Positions 35,161 to 44,421 of a DNA stretch of 64,000 nt are shown here, piece after piece. The notes under the pieces were generated by a model. That model ran no database searches and was not told the origin of the DNA. It was given only the letters and a program-made list of their open reading frames with translations. Position numbers and translations under genes: made by a program. Location of the stretch: the NCBI GenBank assembly GCA_005116835.1, contig SWDM01000021.1, positions 62,001 through 126,000 on the forward strand, in the 5' to 3' direction. Source of the stretch: Nitrospira sp. (lineage in GTDB: Bacteria; Nitrospirota; Nitrospiria; Nitrospirales; Nitrospiraceae). The first letter of the stretch is position 1, and the number at the start of each line of letters is the position of its first letter.

Positions 35161-37527
35161 CTAATACTCAATTCGAATCGACCCCAAAAACGTGCGCGGG
35201 GTGGCGAAGTTGACAAAGCCGATATTTCCAAAACCGAGAGAAAAAGCATTGGTGGAGTAGGTCTGGTCCAGCAAATTATCGACATTCAGTTGCGCCGTGA
35301 CCTTTGACGTGCCGACGTAATAGCTGTATCCGGTCATGAGTCCTACCAAGACATAGCCGGAGGATTTAATGGTATTATCATTATCAACCACGCCATCCTG
35401 CCCATTCACACCACCGCCGAGCTTAAAGCCCTTCAGATCCCCTTGCTGAACCTCGTAGGTGGTCCACACACTACCCACATTGCGCGGCACGAACTGCAGG
35501 CGGTTGCCCACGGGAATAGTATTATCTTTAGTCACGCGAACATCCTGATTGGCGTAGGTGGCAATCACGTTCCAGCCCGGCAGGATTTCACCCTGGATAT
35601 CCAATTCAGGCCCCTTGCTTCGGACCTCGCCGACTGCGAGAGAGCACGGGCCGCCACCGCAATCGAATAGATGCGCGGGATCCGGCGTGGCCACATTTGT
35701 CTTGGTCAGGTTGTAATAGGCTAGGGTCGCCCGCAGGCGGCCATCGAAGAACTGGGTCTTGGCTCCCACTTCCCATTGCTGGGCGCTCTGGGGCGGCAAG
35801 GGCTTGCCCCCGAAGCCACGGCCATTATTCGCGCCAAAATTCTCCGCATAATTGCTGTACAGGCTTAACCAATTTTTCGGTTGCCACAACAGGCCTACAC
35901 GCGGCGTGACGGCTTGGTCTGTTTGTGGATCGCCTGGGGTGAACACCCCTTCCGCGCCCGCGCTCTTACTTGTCGTGTGCACATTTTGGTAGCGCAGACC
36001 ACCCATGACATGGACGTTGTAGGGTAACGTGATCTGGTCTTGCAGATACAGACCGTAATTATCGGTGTAGGACTTCCCTATAGTTCTCGTAGACTCATCG
36101 ATACCTGCAGGAGTACCTGGATGGATGGGATGATCGAGACTGATGGTTGAAAGATCATTAGAATTCGCTTGGTCTCCGGAAGAGTTCCATCGATAATAAT
36201 CGCCGCCGAACAGCAAGACATGCTCAAGCCCCCAGGTCTTGACGTGTCCGGTCAGATCCAGATTGGTGGCAACCGTATCGTTTCTAAAGTTACCACGGGC
36301 AAGAAGGCGGTCCACCGTACGGCTAACCAGATCAATATTGAGTGGGAATGCGTATCCATCTGTGTTGTCGTCCTGCCTTTTGAAAGACACCTGGTGCTTG
36401 ATGGACCAGTCGTCGTTGAACTGGTGCGACCAGTTGAAGCCCACGAAAATATGTTCAGATTTTAGTCTATTACGCTCCAACAGGTTCCGGCTATGGGGGA
36501 GATCGACCAAGTGATTATTAACGAGAGGCAAGAATTGGATATCTAGACTGGACAGCTTATGGAGGTAGTTCATTTCCAGGGTCGCCTGGGTGCGGGGGCT
36601 GATGTTCCATGTTACTATCGGCGCCAGGAACACATCCTCGCCCGTGACCAGATCGCGGAACGAGCCGCTGTTCTGATAGGACATATTGAACCGGTACAGC
36701 AGGGTCTCGTCTTTCGTCAACGGGCCGGTGGCATCGATGCTGGTGCGGTACAGGTTGTAGGAGCCAAACTGCTGGGTAAGCGAATAATACGGCGTCGCCA
36801 GGGGCTGCTTGGTGATGATATTTACCATGCCGCCTGGCTCGACCCGCCCGTACAGAATCGCCGCTGGGCCCTTGAGCACTTCGATGCGCTCCACATTGGC
36901 AAATTGCAGGCCAATGGGACCACCAGTACCCTCCATCCGAAACCCGTTGCGGAACAGGGTGCCGGTTTCGAAGCCGCGTAAAAAGAGAGTTACATCATTA
37001 AAGGTTCCCGTATGCGTGGTGACACCGCTGACATTCTTCAAGGCTTGGTCGATCTGGATGACCTGCTGATCCTTCAATACTTGTTGTGAAATCACCTGTA
37101 CGTTCAGCGGCGTTTCCATGATCGGTGTGTTGGTCTTCGTGCCGCTGGTGGCGTTCGGAACCCTGTACGATTCTCGCTGCGCGACGACAAGTACCGGCTT
37201 GGCCTCGACGACTGGCACCTCTCCCTTTTCCTGAGGTTCGATGGGTTGGCCTGAGCCGATCGGTGGGATCGGCACAGGAGGTGTCACCGTAGGCGAGGGG
37301 GAAGCTTCGGGTGGAGTCGGCTCAACCGCCTCCGTCGTTTTGGCTGTTTCCGTTGGTGGTGGTGGCACCTCCTGACTCTGCTGGGTCGGCACCGGCTTGA
37401 TCGGCCCGATGCAGGCCGTCAGGGCGATGGTCATCAGGAAGGCCCCGAGAGCAATTGAAAGGCCCCGGCTTATGATGCGTGAAGATTTGCGCTGGGGACA
37501 GGCGTGTGTGGTCAATGACACGTTCAT
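35161..37527 (-). CDS. TonB-dependent siderophore receptor
   Basis: This 788-residue protein has AAGGAGCATC before its ATG. The signal (residues 20-39) ends in a lipobox-like LTAC. A Pro/Thr-rich linker (40-105) precedes the TonB-box region (PVVEAKPVLVVAQRES). The plug runs PLNVQVISQQVLKDQQVIQI, ALKNVSGVTTHTGTFND, LFLRGFETGTLFRNGF, then VERIEVLKGPAAILYGRVEP and GGMVNIITKQP, the siderophore-receptor signature. The 22-strand barrel ends NVDNLLDQTYSTN and ATPRTFLGSIRIEY, with a terminal Tyr. It imports a ferric chelate across the outer membrane using TonB energy. Its downstream PepSY partner is truncated. A degenerate copy of the shared small-gene element may lie at 37590-37625, about 65 bases upstream. 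Confidence 0.9.
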   Translation of the reverse strand: MNVSLTTHACPQRKSSRIISRGLSIALGAFLMTIALTACIGPIKPVPTQQSQEVPPPPTETAKTTEAVEPTPPEASPSPTVTPPVPIPPIGSGQPIEPQEKGEVPVVEAKPVLVVAQRESYRVPNATSGTKTNTPIMETPLNVQVISQQVLKDQQVIQIDQALKNVSGVTTHTGTFNDVTLFLRGFETGTLFRNGFRMEGTGGPIGLQFANVERIEVLKGPAAILYGRVEPGGMVNIITKQPLATPYYSLTQQFGSYNLYRTSIDATGPLTKDETLLYRFNMSYQNSGSFRDLVTGEDVFLAPIVTWNISPRTQATLEMNYLHKLSSLDIQFLPLVNNHLVDLPHSRNLLERNRLKSEHIFVGFNWSHQFNDDWSIKHQVSFKRQDDNTDGYAFPLNIDLVSRTVDRLLARGNFRNDTVATNLDLTGHVKTWGLEHVLLFGGDYYRWNSSGDQANSNDLSTISLDHPIHPGTPAGIDESTRTIGKSYTDNYGLYLQDQITLPYNVHVMGGLRYQNVHTTSKSAGAEGVFTPGDPQTDQAVTPRVGLLWQPKNWLSLYSNYAENFGANNGRGFGGKPLPPQSAQQWEVGAKTQFFDGRLRATLAYYNLTKTNVATPDPAHLFDCGGGPCSLAVGEVRSKGPELDIQGEILPGWNVIATYANQDVRVTKDNTIPVGNRLQFVPRNVGSVWTTYEVQQGDLKGFKLGGGVNGQDGVVDNDNTIKSSGYVLVGLMTGYSYYVGTSKVTAQLNVDNLLDQTYSTNAFSLGFGNIGFVNFATPRTFLGSIRIEY

Positions 37528-37620
37528 GATGCTCCTTGTTGATTCTCATGGCCACCGGCCCTCTTCGAGGGAAAGATCCTCAAAGGAAGGTAGACGACCG
37601 ACGATGGACGCAGGAATGCG

Positions 37621-37953
37621 TTACGCGAGAATCAGCGTGGGAGGAGCACGGAGGCTGTGGCTGAGCGAATAAAAGAGTGGCGGCGGTCGGTCACGCGCGG
37701 CATGCGGATGAGGCAGCAGGGCGGTGAGGCGCTCATGGGGAGCAGATTCATCGAAGGGAATATCGAGTGTGGCCGATACCTGAGGCGGGTTGATCGGGGA
37801 GGAGGGATGCACACAGATTTCGTTGCAGTGCGACCCCTCAGGCGACAGGACATAGTGCTCGGCGAGTTCACCCCCGGTCCAGAGCGGAGTGATCCCGCTC
37901 ACCCAGCACATCAGCGGCAGGAGAAGACAGGCAATTGGTATCTTCCAGTTCAT
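37621..37953 (-). CDS. Small exported Cys/His protein, R-A-P-P C-terminus (divergent DUF2946-like)
   Basis: This protein has 110 residues from the ATG at 37953. One N-terminal membrane segment (residues 4-24) is followed by a looser ligand set: H33, H42, C43, C47 and H49, in SHCNEICVH. The end is SHSLRAPPTLILA. It lies between the receptor gene and the shared element at 38017-38049, so it is probably the first gene of a transcript that continues into the siderophore receptor 94 bases on. The cluster differs from the A-T-H/C-W-C form, so the bound metal or partner may differ. Confidence 0.55.
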   Translation of the reverse strand: MNWKIPIACLLLPLMCWVSGITPLWTGGELAEHYVLSPEGSHCNEICVHPSSPINPPQVSATLDIPFDESAPHERLTALLPHPHAARDRPPPLFYSLSHSLRAPPTLILA

Positions 37954-38016
37954 ATCCGGGACTCGATCCACAAGACACAGGCCCACAAGGCTACACTTCT
38001 AGCCCAGCCTCCCCTA

Positions 38017-38049
38017 CTTGTCTACCGACGTCTGCTCACGGATGCTACA
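38017..38049 (-). promoter_or_regulatory. Shared DUF2946-like-gene element, copy 4
   Basis: The plus strand reads CTTGTCTACCGACG, TCTGCTCACGGATGCTACA, identical to copy 3 except at its first bases. It lies 64 bases before the ATG at 37953. Confidence 0.6.
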
Positions 38050-38102
38050 GTTTTTTCCATGGCTCCGCGCGAATGCGCACACTCGGGGCCAGATCAAATT
38101 CT

Positions 38103-38453
38103 TCAAAACCGAAAGGTCCACCCCAGTTTTGCACTCAGTTCGGAAACTTTGGAGTGCCAGCCACGCTCGGTATCGGCGTTGTGATTGAACACCAGAAAGA
38201 GGTCGCTGCCCGGTTGCACGGCCCACCGCATCCGACTGTTCACACCGAATTCGTGCGACACATTGTCGTATTGCCCTACCAGATTCCAACTCAGGTTACG
38301 AGTGAGGGTCATGTTGAGATTGAGTTGCCCGATATGCACCGTAAACTTTCCATCCGGGAGGGCCAGCCTGACCTGACTATAGATCGCCCCCAGATTGAAC
38401 CAGGGACTGGGCCGCCAGACCAGTTTGGTATCCAAGTTCATGCGAGAATTCAT
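38103..38453 (-). pseudogene. 3' remnant of a DUF5916 gene
   Basis: The 116 codons match the C-terminal barrel strands of the DUF5916 protein at 39202-41430 almost exactly: RMNLDTKLVWRPSPWFNLGA, LPDGKFTVHIGQLNLNM and FNHNADTERGWHSKVSEL, ending WTFRF. The upstream 620 residues are absent and the sequence switches abruptly at about 38450 to an intergenic repeat. No signal peptide is possible, so this is a leftover of unequal recombination between cassette copies. Confidence 0.85.
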
Positions 38454-38595
38454 TTCTGCTTGAACCCAAGGTTGTAGAAATCGACTTCAGCTGGACACCT
38501 GAGTCGTTATCCCTTTTTGCGCAGGGGGAGTGCACCTGTCCAGAGCTGCCGGATCGTTTCTTGCTCAACTGGAACGGACAGGCTACAATCTGTCC

Positions 38596-38847
38596 ATGGT
38601 GAATTGGCGCCGGTTCAGGCCGGCGGATTTCGAGTATGATTTCGATGCGGACAAGCTTGCTGCGCACCGGGTTACGTTTGAGGAGGCTGTTGAGTGTTTC
38701 TTTTCCGATTTTGAAGTGCGACGGAACAAATCGTATCCGGATCGGTTCCAACTGATTGGGACCACCATCGGTGGACGGCAACTGAAGATCATTTTCCAAC
38801 TCAAACCGAACCAGATCGTTCGGATCATCACAGGGTGGCCGCTATGA
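38596..38847 (+). CDS. BrnT-like toxin
   Basis: This protein has 83 residues from the ATG at 38596. It has the BrnT (RelE-like fold) pattern: FEYDFDADKLAAHRVTFEEA, VECFFSDFEVRRNKSYPDRF, IGTTIGGRQLKIIF and VRIITGW. The usual lysine-rich start is modified (DADKLAAHRV for D-x-x-K-x-x-x-N-x-x-K-H-x-V). It is presumably an mRNA-cleaving ribosome-associated toxin. The stop overlaps the next ATG (ATGA), so the order is toxin then antitoxin, as in brnTA. Confidence 0.72.
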   Translation: MVNWRRFRPADFEYDFDADKLAAHRVTFEEAVECFFSDFEVRRNKSYPDRFQLIGTTIGGRQLKIIFQLKPNQIVRIITGWPL

Positions 38848-39134
38848 AAACGAAGCCTGAACCCCGCTCACGTCATGAGTCCGCTATTGACGAACTGGTC
38901 ACGGCGCAAGCCGATGACGACCGAGCCTGGACCGCTCCGATCCGCGTCCGTAGAACAAAACCTACGGCGATTTCCCTTTCCCCGTCCCAGGCCACACAAG
39001 CGGCGTATTTTGCGCGCCTGCATCATGAACGTGATCTCGACTCGTGGGTGCGCCGTGTCGTTCAAGAGCGGTTGGACTGGGAGCAGGCTGCATTCGCTGT
39101 TGTGAAGCGCCGCCTGCGCAGGAAGCCTGCCTAA
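38844..39134 (+). CDS. BrnA-like antitoxin
   Basis: This protein has 96 residues from the ATG at 38844, coupled to the toxin stop. The N-terminus is charged and disordered. The second half (PTAISLSPSQATQAAYFARL, then WVRRVVQERLDWEQAAF) looks like a ribbon-helix-helix-type antitoxin domain. The role is assigned mainly from the coupled position. The pair lies between a DUF5916 remnant and the full DUF5916 gene, at a recombination junction. Confidence 0.6.
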   Translation: MKTKPEPRSRHESAIDELVTAQADDDRAWTAPIRVRRTKPTAISLSPSQATQAAYFARLHHERDLDSWVRRVVQERLDWEQAAFAVVKRRLRRKPA

Positions 39135-39201
39135 AGCAACCGACCCAAAAGCACAGGTAACTCCTCAGGTGTTCAGCCTTCAGTCTGAACCCCTGAGCCC
39201 T

Positions 39202-41430
39202 TCAAAACCGAATGGTCCACACAAGTTTGGTGCTCAGTTCCGAGACTTTGGAATGCCAGCCGCGCTCGGTATCGGCATTGTGATTGAACACCAGAAACAC
39301 GTCGCTGCCTGGTTGCACGGCCCAGCGCATCCGACTGTTCATACCGAATTCGTTCGACACATTGTCGTATTGTCCCACCAGGTTCCAGCTTAGGTTTCGC
39401 GTGAAGGTCATATTGAGATTGAGCTGCGCGATATGCACGGTAAACTTTCCATCCGGGAGGGCCAGCCTGACCTGACTATAGATCGCCCCCAGATTGAACC
39501 AGGGACTGGGCCGCCAGACCAGTTTGGTATCCAAGTTCATGCGGTGGCCCTGGTTGAGATAGGCGCAACAATCGAGATGAATCGATCCTGCCACGGCCCG
39601 CGTCTTCGCACTTTCCAGAAAGAGGTGATAGGCCAGCCAGGCATACTCTCCGGGAGGAATGATGACGCCGGGCGCGATTTCAAACGGCGCGAAGTACTGC
39701 TCGCGCGTCACAAGGGGGGCAAAATTAATACTATCTTGCGAGGTCGATTTCACCGTCACATCCGGAAACGACAGGCTGCCGGTGATCGGACGCCCATCGA
39801 GTGTCGTCTTATCATCGGCGTAGAGCCCAAGCTTGACCGAATCAAGCCCCTCCGGCCGCCACGCGCGCGCCAGATATGCCGAATAGCTCCGCGTACCCGC
39901 CTGGTCGATAAACCCCAACGCCGGGTTGAAGTTGGTGCCCAGCTGGTCAAAGATAAGCCCCGCATCCCAGGTAAAATTCGGATAGAGCAGCCGTCCGCCA
40001 AAGGCATTCCCGGACTGCCCGTCCCCCTCCGACCGCATGAGATAGGCATCCATCTCCACCACTTGCGAGGTCCCCAGGAAGTTCGAACTCTTCAGGGTGA
40101 GATCCGCCCCCCCCAGGCGGTTCTCGGCATTCCGTAACGGATTTCCGTTGGTGAAGATCACGCCCACAGACGATTCGTCGAGAAACCCCACGCTCGCGCG
40201 CCCCACGGTGAGATTCTTGGAATTGAGGAAATCCGTCTTGTCAGCCTGAACGGACAGCAACCCCATGTTGAAGCGTCCGACTTCGCCGGTGACCTTCAGT
40301 CCCCCCAGCAGATCGATGGGCGTCCGATCAACGCCCAGTCCCATGCGCCGCGAGAAGAACGGCAACGGCGTCGTCGGCCCGCCTCCGCCAAACTGAAAAT
40401 AGTTGCCGTCTTGGAGGAAGAATCGTCGCTTCTCCGGGAAAAACAACGGGAATCGCGTCAGGTTGACCTTCCGATCGTCCACTTCTGTTTCAGCAAAATC
40501 GGTATTGATCGTGAGGGCCGCCGTGACAGAAGGCGTCACTTTATAATAGAGATCCCCGCCAAGCTCGAAGGGGAACTTATCGTTACCGCCTGGCGTCTCG
40601 CGTCTTCCCGTGAATTTGGCGTAGGGCACGACATCCACCCCGAGACCCTGCCGCAGGCCGGTCATCCCGTCCAGCTGGCCCGCATCGCCCATCGTGACCA
40701 CTTGTTTGGTGCGGGTGGCGGCGGTCCACCGCATGGTTTCGTTCTTGCGCGGGATGACGCGCTCGACGTTAAAGCCCCAGGTGGGTTGGTCTGGGTCGAA
40801 ACTGATCGTCTTCATCGGAATCGCCAGCTCCGCCGTCCAGCCCTGCGCATCGATCAGGGCTTCGGCGTACCAGATGCCGTCCCACTCAAACTGGATCTGC
40901 AACCCGCTGCCTTCCTCCGTATCGGTGTACGGCGTAATGAGGCCATCGCGGCGATTGCCCAGCGGGTTGATCTGAAAGTAATACCCCCGGCGCCGGTCAT
41001 GGAACGGATCGAGCGCGACAGCCACGGAGTCATCCCCGGCCATCTCGATATCGCGCTGGCGTTCCTTCGCGATAATCTGCTCCGGCGCGGCGTCGAAGGC
41101 CCGGACCCCAATGTACAGAAAGTCGGCGTCGAAGAGCAGCCGCACCTCCGTCCGGGCACTGGGCGGAGTGCCCTCATTGGGAAACGACTGCGTCAACGCT
41201 GGCAGTACCGCGGCTCGCGCCCAGGCGGCGTCGTCCAGGCGGCCATCGATGACCGGAGGCTCCGCGGTCTTGACCATCTGCACACGACGGAGGGAGTCGC
41301 TGACGGCAGGCGCCTCGACACGCGCGGGGGCCGCAGGGAGTAGATCTGCCCCCTCGGATGGCCTGACATTCAGCCAACCGCCCACGAGTAGCACACCGAC
41401 CACCAACGTCACGACCCGTTGCCGCATCAT
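39202..41430 (-). CDS. DUF5916 outer-membrane protein with CBM9-like N-terminus, copy B
   Basis: This 742-residue protein is homologous along its full length to the protein at 30517-32739. It has a signal peptide, a CBM9-like domain (PPVIDGRLDDAAWARAA, RTEVRLLFDADFLYIGVRAF), the FPLFFPEKRRFF motif and a barrel ending WTIRF. Differences concentrate in the barrel loops (residues about 520-660), as expected for surface-exposed parts. It lies about 90 bases after the broken PepSY gene, repeating the PepSY - DUF5916 order. Its 3' end lies in an intergenic repeat with the CCCTTCAAAACCG junction shared by the other copies. The substrate is unknown. Confidence 0.8.
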   Translation of the reverse strand: MMRQRVVTLVVGVLLVGGWLNVRPSEGADLLPAAPARVEAPAVSDSLRRVQMVKTAEPPVIDGRLDDAAWARAAVLPALTQSFPNEGTPPSARTEVRLLFDADFLYIGVRAFDAAPEQIIAKERQRDIEMAGDDSVAVALDPFHDRRRGYYFQINPLGNRRDGLITPYTDTEEGSGLQIQFEWDGIWYAEALIDAQGWTAELAIPMKTISFDPDQPTWGFNVERVIPRKNETMRWTAATRTKQVVTMGDAGQLDGMTGLRQGLGVDVVPYAKFTGRRETPGGNDKFPFELGGDLYYKVTPSVTAALTINTDFAETEVDDRKVNLTRFPLFFPEKRRFFLQDGNYFQFGGGGPTTPLPFFSRRMGLGVDRTPIDLLGGLKVTGEVGRFNMGLLSVQADKTDFLNSKNLTVGRASVGFLDESSVGVIFTNGNPLRNAENRLGGADLTLKSSNFLGTSQVVEMDAYLMRSEGDGQSGNAFGGRLLYPNFTWDAGLIFDQLGTNFNPALGFIDQAGTRSYSAYLARAWRPEGLDSVKLGLYADDKTTLDGRPITGSLSFPDVTVKSTSQDSINFAPLVTREQYFAPFEIAPGVIIPPGEYAWLAYHLFLESAKTRAVAGSIHLDCCAYLNQGHRMNLDTKLVWRPSPWFNLGAIYSQVRLALPDGKFTVHIAQLNLNMTFTRNLSWNLVGQYDNVSNEFGMNSRMRWAVQPGSDVFLVFNHNADTERGWHSKVSELSTKLVWTIRF

Positions 41431-41523
41431 GCGCTTCTCACCATATCGGCCTGCAATTCACATGTCGGACCGTCCGTCGTCTGTACGTCACCGTAGGCGC
41501 TCCCATTGACGCGTGTGACACAG

Positions 41524-42422
41524 TCATCGATTCGGCGCGTGGAGGTTGGACGTTGTTTTCGTCCGCCGTTTCCGCCACCACATGCGGAAACCAGTGACGT
41601 AGATCACCGGACAGGCCAGCCCGCTCACGAAGACCATCAGACGGCCAGCCCAGCCGAACGCCTGGCCGGAATGCAGCGGCCATTGCCAGTCCAGGAACGC
41701 TTCTCCGGCGCTGCGCCTTTTAGCGGGATCGCGCACCTCCAGAATGGCCCCGCTAAATTGATCGATGGTGACCGTCCGCTCAGACCAGAACGCACTCAGC
41801 CCCGGCACCGCTCGCCGGCTCACCAGATAGACGCCCGTCTCACCGTCCGGATATGTTGCTGCGGCAATCGCCAGGGCTCGTTCCGCTCCGATAGACGCCA
41901 GGCCAGGCACCGGTGTCGAATGTGGCGCCTCCGCTGGGCCCCGGGTGGCCGGAGAGAACAATTGCACCATCCAGACGAACGGCCCATTCACAATCATATC
42001 GACCCCCGATAGCAACACCGCGCCCAGGCTTTCGACGGCTGATCAGCATAGACGGCGAAGACGCCTTCGCTGCTTCCCGGCCCATAGATCTGGGTCACAC
42101 GGCTGCCCGGCGACACCTGTAACGCAGCAGCCAGTATCTCTCCTAACGACCGGTATTCCTGCTCTCCAGCCGGTACGCCTGACGGGACTGTCACCGTGAG
42201 CAGGGCCGGATTCAACCACTCGTCGATCTCCTGCCAACACACGAGCATGCTGCCGGTCACTCCGAAGACGACCAGCAGCGCCCCCACGAACAGACCCAGA
42301 TACGAATGCACCTCGATCCACAGCTGACGCCATGCCCGACGGCGGCTGAGGCCGGTCGCTCCCCTGCCCGCCGGACCGGCAAGATCGTGAGACGGTGAAT
42401 GTGTGGCGACTGTATCCCCCAT
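41524..42422 (-). pseudogene. PepSY-TM gene with frameshift and internal deletion
   Basis: The N-terminal frame (start 42422) reads RQLWIEVHSYLGLFVGALLV, then FGVTGSMLVCWQEIDEWLNP, and ends at 41994 after GVFAVYADQPSKAW. A second frame (42018-41524) resumes at GPFVWMVQLFSPATR and gives the C-terminal PepSY and TM part (FLDWQWPLHSGQAFGWAGRL, then VIYVTGFRMWWRKRR). The segment that should hold the second TM pair is missing, so about 100 residues are deleted as well as the frame changed. It is most likely non-functional, although the DUF5916 gene behind it is intact. Confidence 0.75.
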
Positions 42423-42606
42423 TGTCCTAGCACTCCATGCGAAGTGAGCCGGCACAGACCCTTGGGATCTCGGGCGCAATCCCGCTCCTGAAAATGGCAG
42501 AATCGCTCGGTAATCAGACCGAGAGTGATCAACCCGTAACACAGCCTCGCATCAGACGCGGCCTGTGGCTGGCTCAGAAATATTCAGTGGCTTCGTGTAA
42601 CTGGAA

Positions 42607-43005
42607 TCAGGAGAGGAAGAAGGGAGGACCACGGCCGTGAGCCGCAATCAGGGGTCTCCCTCCATAGGAAACCGCAAGCAGGAACAGAGGGGCGAATAAC
42701 GAGACAATAATCGGCAGACGGGGCACCTCGGGCAGGATAAACGCCGACTCATCCTGGGTGACGGCGCAGGCCCAGTTGAGCAGGGGACTGGCGTCGACCC
42801 GGCCATGATGGCACGGATTCAGGTCGCTCCCAGTGTGGAGGTGAAAGCTGCGGCTGGTCGGCCTCTCGAGGTCGGTGAAGCAGGTAAAACAGACGAAGCT
42901 AACCGTCAGCCGGATGCCAACAAGCAGGAAGACAACCAGCAAGACCAGTGAGGGGACCTGACCGCTTCGTCGGCGGGCATGCATGAAGTGGAGCACGTCG
43001 TTCAC
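42607..43005 (-). CDS. Small exported His/Cys protein, R-G-P-P C-terminus (DUF2946-like, subgroup 2)
   Basis: This 132-residue protein has a GTG start. It has a TM segment (residues 20-40), C39 and C42 at its end (VCFTCF), then SRSFHLHTG (H55, H57), C65, H66, H67 and C80 in LLNWACAV. A second hydrophobic segment, LPIIVSLFAPLFLLAVSYGG, precedes the end HGRGPPFFLS. It is co-linear residue by residue with the protein at 46856-47254, so these two form a subgroup with two membrane segments. The shared element at 43057-43089 lies about 50 bases upstream. It sits between a PepSY pseudogene and an intact PepSY gene. Confidence 0.6.
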   Translation of the reverse strand: MNDVLHFMHARRRSGQVPSLVLLVVFLLVGIRLTVSFVCFTCFTDLERPTSRSFHLHTGSDLNPCHHGRVDASPLLNWACAVTQDESAFILPEVPRLPIIVSLFAPLFLLAVSYGGRPLIAAHGRGPPFFLS

Positions 43006-43056
43006 CAGATATACCTATTGAGCGAAAGGGGCGTAATTGTACCCAACAGTGAGCGA

Positions 43057-43089
43057 GCTGTCTACCGACGGATGCTTACATATGCCACA
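43057..43089 (-). promoter_or_regulatory. Shared DUF2946-like-gene element, copy 5 (diverged)
   Basis: The plus strand reads GCTGTCTACCGACG, GATGCTTACATATGCCACA. The CTGTCTACCGACG half is unchanged, while the far half (ATATGCCACA for GGATGCTACA) has drifted. It lies about 52 bases before the start codon at 43005. Confidence 0.5.
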
Positions 43090-43142
43090 ATATTCGCGGT
43101 TGGACAACGGTGTGTCAGATTATGGCCACTCCATCCCTCCTT

Positions 43143-43233
43143 CATACATGCGATCCCGCCATCGGTCGAACACGCCGTGCGTGCGCCACCGCATTCGACC
43201 CGCGGCTTCTTGAGCCACAGGTAGACCCCGGTC
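43143..43233 (-). pseudogene. 3'-end remnant of a PepSY gene
   Basis: The minus strand encodes TGVYLWLKKPRVECGGART. The nucleotide sequence from GTGCGCCACCGC to GAGCCACAGGTAGA closely follows the last 60 bases of the PepSY gene at 32819. It abuts the stop of the unrelated-ended PepSY gene at 43239. It is a recombination scar. Confidence 0.55.
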
Positions 43234-43238
43234 TGTTT

Positions 43239-44315
43239 CTATCGCTTCCACCACAGCACAAAACCGGTCATCGCCATGAGTGCCGGCGCAAGGCCGACGA
43301 ACACGTAGAGGAGCCGTGACGGTTCGCCGGCGAACGTGCCGATGTGGAAGGCATAGGCGACGGTTTCGAACTTCGTCCACATGGATTGATGATTGATGTC
43401 GATGCGCTCGACCACCTCACCTGTGAGTGGGTCGAAGGCGACGGCACTTGCACCGAATCCCAGCAGTGGCGATGTGCCCGGTACATCGCCACTCACGCGG
43501 ACTGTGTCACCGGTCACGAAGGGAATGTACATCGATCGGACGACAAATCCAGGAAAGACGTCACGCGACTGTGCGAGCATCGCGCCCACCGACGCGCCCG
43601 TTGCTGGGGCAGGCTGGTACGTTCGCGTGGCCCAGGTCTCCGGGTCAAAGGCTGTTCGATTCATAAGAAAGCCGCTGAAGAAGATCGCCGCCACAAAGAA
43701 CAGCGTCCAGACACCTGCAATGCCGTGCAGGCCAAAGGCGGCCGTCCGCCAGTTGGCCCAATGCACCCGTTTCCGGCACAGCACTACAGAGAGAAAATGT
43801 TTGCGATAGAGCCAGATTCCTGTGACGAGTGACACCCCCACCGCAACGGTGATGAGTCCCATCCACAGCACACCGATCAAACCGAGATGCACGCTATAAT
43901 GGAACGTGAGGAGCCACTGCATGACATGGCTGGGATCTCGATGGGACCCGTCGCGTAAGACCGTGCCGCTGTAGGGATCGAGATTGAGGACAGCACTGCC
44001 GTCCATCCCATAATCGTGCTTGTCAAAATAGAGGCGAAATTCATAGGAGTCGTCGGGGCGCGTTGGAAACCACAGGATGATCATGCCGGTCGCATCAGGA
44101 TGCCTCGTGCGGGCGATCCGCGCCAGTTCATCTAACGGGAGCGGCGTCCCTGTCGGCGTCACCGTCAGTCGATCATGGTTCCACCAATGGTCGAGTTCTT
44201 GCCAGTAGACAAGCGCCGAGCCGGTGAGGCTCGCGCTGATGACGAACAGGCCGACCACCAGCCCCACCCACTGGTGGAGCGTGAAGAACACTGCACGCGA
44301 CGGTGTGTTTCCCAT
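43239..44315 (-). CDS. PepSY-TM membrane protein, intact (second type)
   Basis: This protein has 358 residues from the ATG at 44315 (an in-frame start also lies at 44327). TM1 is FTLHQWVGLVVGLFVISASL followed by TGSALVYWQELDHWWNH, then a PepSY segment (LPLDELARIARTRHPDATGM) and a middle part with FHYSVHLGLIGVLWMGLITV. The later TMs are FGLHGIAGVWTLFFVAAIFF and LLYVFVGLAPALMAMTGFVL. His residues at TM ends (HQW, FHYSVH, GLHG) are the likely haem or metal ligands. It follows the TonB receptor at 44422-46638 by about 105 bases, the receptor - reductase order seen elsewhere in the island. Its role is probably reduction of the imported ferric chelate. Confidence 0.8.
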   Translation of the reverse strand: MGNTPSRAVFFTLHQWVGLVVGLFVISASLTGSALVYWQELDHWWNHDRLTVTPTGTPLPLDELARIARTRHPDATGMIILWFPTRPDDSYEFRLYFDKHDYGMDGSAVLNLDPYSGTVLRDGSHRDPSHVMQWLLTFHYSVHLGLIGVLWMGLITVAVGVSLVTGIWLYRKHFLSVVLCRKRVHWANWRTAAFGLHGIAGVWTLFFVAAIFFSGFLMNRTAFDPETWATRTYQPAPATGASVGAMLAQSRDVFPGFVVRSMYIPFVTGDTVRVSGDVPGTSPLLGFGASAVAFDPLTGEVVERIDINHQSMWTKFETVAYAFHIGTFAGEPSRLLYVFVGLAPALMAMTGFVLWWKR

Positions 44316-44421
44316 GTGCGGTCTCACTCAGGTGAGCCGACTCTCGCCTGTGCGAGAGCCGGCACCTCAACCCACCATATCCCTCTCGATCGCACATCGT
44401 CCCGACCACCCATCACCCGGG

